NCBI RefSeq assembly: GCF_001439735.1
Contig: NZ_JYLN01000004.1
Location: forward strand, 62,001-126,000
Origin: Pseudomonas paralactis
GTDB taxonomy: Bacteria; Pseudomonadota; Gammaproteobacteria; Pseudomonadales; Pseudomonadaceae
Direction: 5' to 3'
DNA length: 64,000 bases
Position 1 is the first letter of the stretch, and the number at the start of each line of letters is the position of its first letter. The translations under genes and the position numbers were made by a program. Below, one piece after another: positions 63,102 through 64,000 of the stretch. Below the pieces are notes generated by a model. That model saw nothing but the letters and a program-made list of their open reading frames with translations. It had not been told where the DNA came from and did not search any database.

Positions 63102-63946
63102 AAAAGTTACTGCTGCCACTGTTTGCCGTCGCCTTGCTGGCCGGCTGCGATAAAAAGGCCGAAGAGCCGGTAAAACCCGCGGCTGTCAGCTATATCGACA
63201 AAATAAAAGCGCGGGACAAGCTGATCGTTGGCGTCTTCACTGACAAGCCACCGTTTGGCTTTGTCGACGAGGCCGGCCGCTACGTCGGCTTCGATACCGA
63301 CATTGGCCGTCAATTCGCCAAGGACCTGCTGGGCGACGAAAGCAAGGTGGAATTTGTCGCCGTGGAACCGGCCAGCCGCATTCCGTTCCTGCAAAGCGAC
63401 AAGGTCGACCTGATCCTCGCCAACATGACTGTGACGCCCGAGCGCAAGGAAGCGGTGGACTTCACCAATCCCAATCTGAAAGTCGCGGTACAGGCCCTGG
63501 TACCGAATGACAGCACGGTAAAAAACCTGGATGACCTGTCGACGCGCACCACCATCGTCACCACCGGCACCACGGCCGACATCTGGCTGACCAAGAACCA
63601 CCCAGAGTGGAAACTGCTCAAGTTCGAGAAGAACTCCGAGTCGCTGCAAGCATTGTCGGCCGGCCGTGGGGATGCCTATGCGCAAGACAACCTGGTGCTG
63701 TTCAGTTGGGCCAAGCAGAACCCTGGCTACCGCGTACTGGAAGAGAAACTGGGTGCTGAAGCCCCGATTGCCCCGGCGGTGAAGAAGGGCAATACCGAGC
63801 TGCGTGACTGGGTGAATGCCGAGCTGGCGAAGCTGGGTGAGGAGAAGTTTTTGCTCAAGCTCTATGACCAATATGTGCGAAAAGAACTGAGCGATGACAC
63901 CAAGCCTGAGAGTGTGATTGTTGAAGGCGGGAAGTGGCAGGGCTGA
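63098..63946 (+). CDS. Amino acid ABC transporter substrate-binding lipoprotein
   Basis: Start at 63098 overlaps the ATPase stop. The 282-residue lipoprotein (lipobox LAGC) is of the SBP_bac_3 class: LIVGVFTDKPPFGFVDEAGR, FDTDIGRQFAKDL, LILANMTVTPERKEAVDFT. Only one Met and the lipobox Cys occur after the start, a low sulfur content like the other sulfur-supply proteins here, so cystine or a similar compound is a possible ligand. This is inference; fold class covers many polar amino acids. It completes a four-gene importer operon. Confidence 0.9.
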   Translation: MKKLLLPLFAVALLAGCDKKAEEPVKPAAVSYIDKIKARDKLIVGVFTDKPPFGFVDEAGRYVGFDTDIGRQFAKDLLGDESKVEFVAVEPASRIPFLQSDKVDLILANMTVTPERKEAVDFTNPNLKVAVQALVPNDSTVKNLDDLSTRTTIVTTGTTADIWLTKNHPEWKLLKFEKNSESLQALSAGRGDAYAQDNLVLFSWAKQNPGYRVLEEKLGAEAPIAPAVKKGNTELRDWVNAELAKLGEEKFLLKLYDQYVRKELSDDTKPESVIVEGGKWQG

Positions 63947-63956
63947 GTTGTGCTTG

Positions 63957-63977
63957 GGTCGAGGGCTTCCCTCGACC
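63957..63977 (+). terminator. Hairpin after the amino acid transporter operon
   Basis: GGTCGAGGG / CCCTCGACC, 9-bp stem, 3-base loop, no T run. It is probably the operon's end signal. Confidence 0.65.
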
Positions 63978-64000
63978 TGGCTACTGAACGGTCGGTCACG

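Noticed and set aside
1..64000. CRISPR arrays, rRNA operons, prophage structural genes or intact insertion sequences
   Set aside because: No regular direct-repeat/spacer array, rRNA sequence, phage structural gene or transposase gene was seen; repeated palindromes are REP elements.

Overview
The window is chromosomal DNA of a Pseudomonas, most likely of the P. fluorescens group. Support comes from GC-rich codon use, many REP/REPIN palindromes of the types common in that group, and gene order I recall from P. aeruginosa PAO1: gabD-gabT, then desA / GGDEF-EAL gene / oscA / sbp / cysTWA, and the ats sulfate-ester region followed by tonB-exbB-exbD. Species calls rest on recall, not on a search.

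Layout. 0-8.4 kb: a lipoprotein, a three-gene CsgG/DUF4810/DUF799 lipoprotein operon, an unusual serralysin-trypsin fusion protease, a vWA lipoprotein, and an ECF sigma factor with a coupled membrane partner. 8.4-14.6 kb: an AT-rich genomic island at the 3' end of a tRNA-Arg(CCG) gene, bounded by imperfect 57/60-bp direct repeats. It has no integrase. It carries a membrane protein, a DUF4917 (SIR2-like) protein and a tightly overlapping three-gene operon of unrecognised proteins, the first with a PD-(D/E)XK-like motif. 14.9-19.0 kb: an R-body (reb) locus with a Crp/Fnr-type regulator, an orphan sigma factor, three clear RebB proteins, one divergent Reb-like protein, a papain-like hydrolase and a small helical protein. 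19.4-26.2 kb: GABA catabolism (gabD, gabT), an HDOD response regulator, a diguanylate cyclase and the desaturase desA.

26.3-33.3 kb: a GGDEF/EAL protein, then oscA-sbp-cysT-cysW-cysA for sulfate uptake and an Mpo1-like gene. 33.4-38.1 kb: assorted genes (Crp/Fnr regulator, periplasmic hydroxyisourate hydrolase, GlcG-like protein, receiver-only response regulator, AraC regulator, desaturase-like membrane enzyme). 38.1-54.5 kb: organosulfur scavenging. An ABC importer with a fused double permease (atsR/atsB/atsC), the alkylsulfatase dioxygenase atsK, a sulfatase, two paralogous LysR regulators, a TonB-dependent receptor, an MFS/deaminase/LysR group and a tonB-exbB-exbD energy operon lie together. 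54.7-57.6 kb: an orphan DUF6543-like/glycosyltransferase toxin candidate. 57.8-63.9 kb: a small hydrolase, a sigma-54 AAA+ protein lacking a normal GAFTGA loop and HTH, metQ, and a complete polar amino acid ABC transporter.

How the genes fit together. Much of the right half works in sulfur supply: sulfate (Sbp-CysTWA), sulfate esters (AtsRBC, AtsK, sulfatase, TonB receptor) and methionine-like compounds (MetQ). OscA, Sbp, AtsR and MetQ contain no cysteine and no methionine after the start codon, as expected for proteins made under sulfur starvation. A ~370-bp repeat occurs twice in the same orientation (about 45.9 and 60.4 kb), bracketing 14.5 kb that includes the receptor, TonB system and toxin. 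The best candidates for new biology are the island's three-gene operon with the neighbouring SIR2-like gene, the hydrolase inside the R-body locus, and the two-protease fusion.
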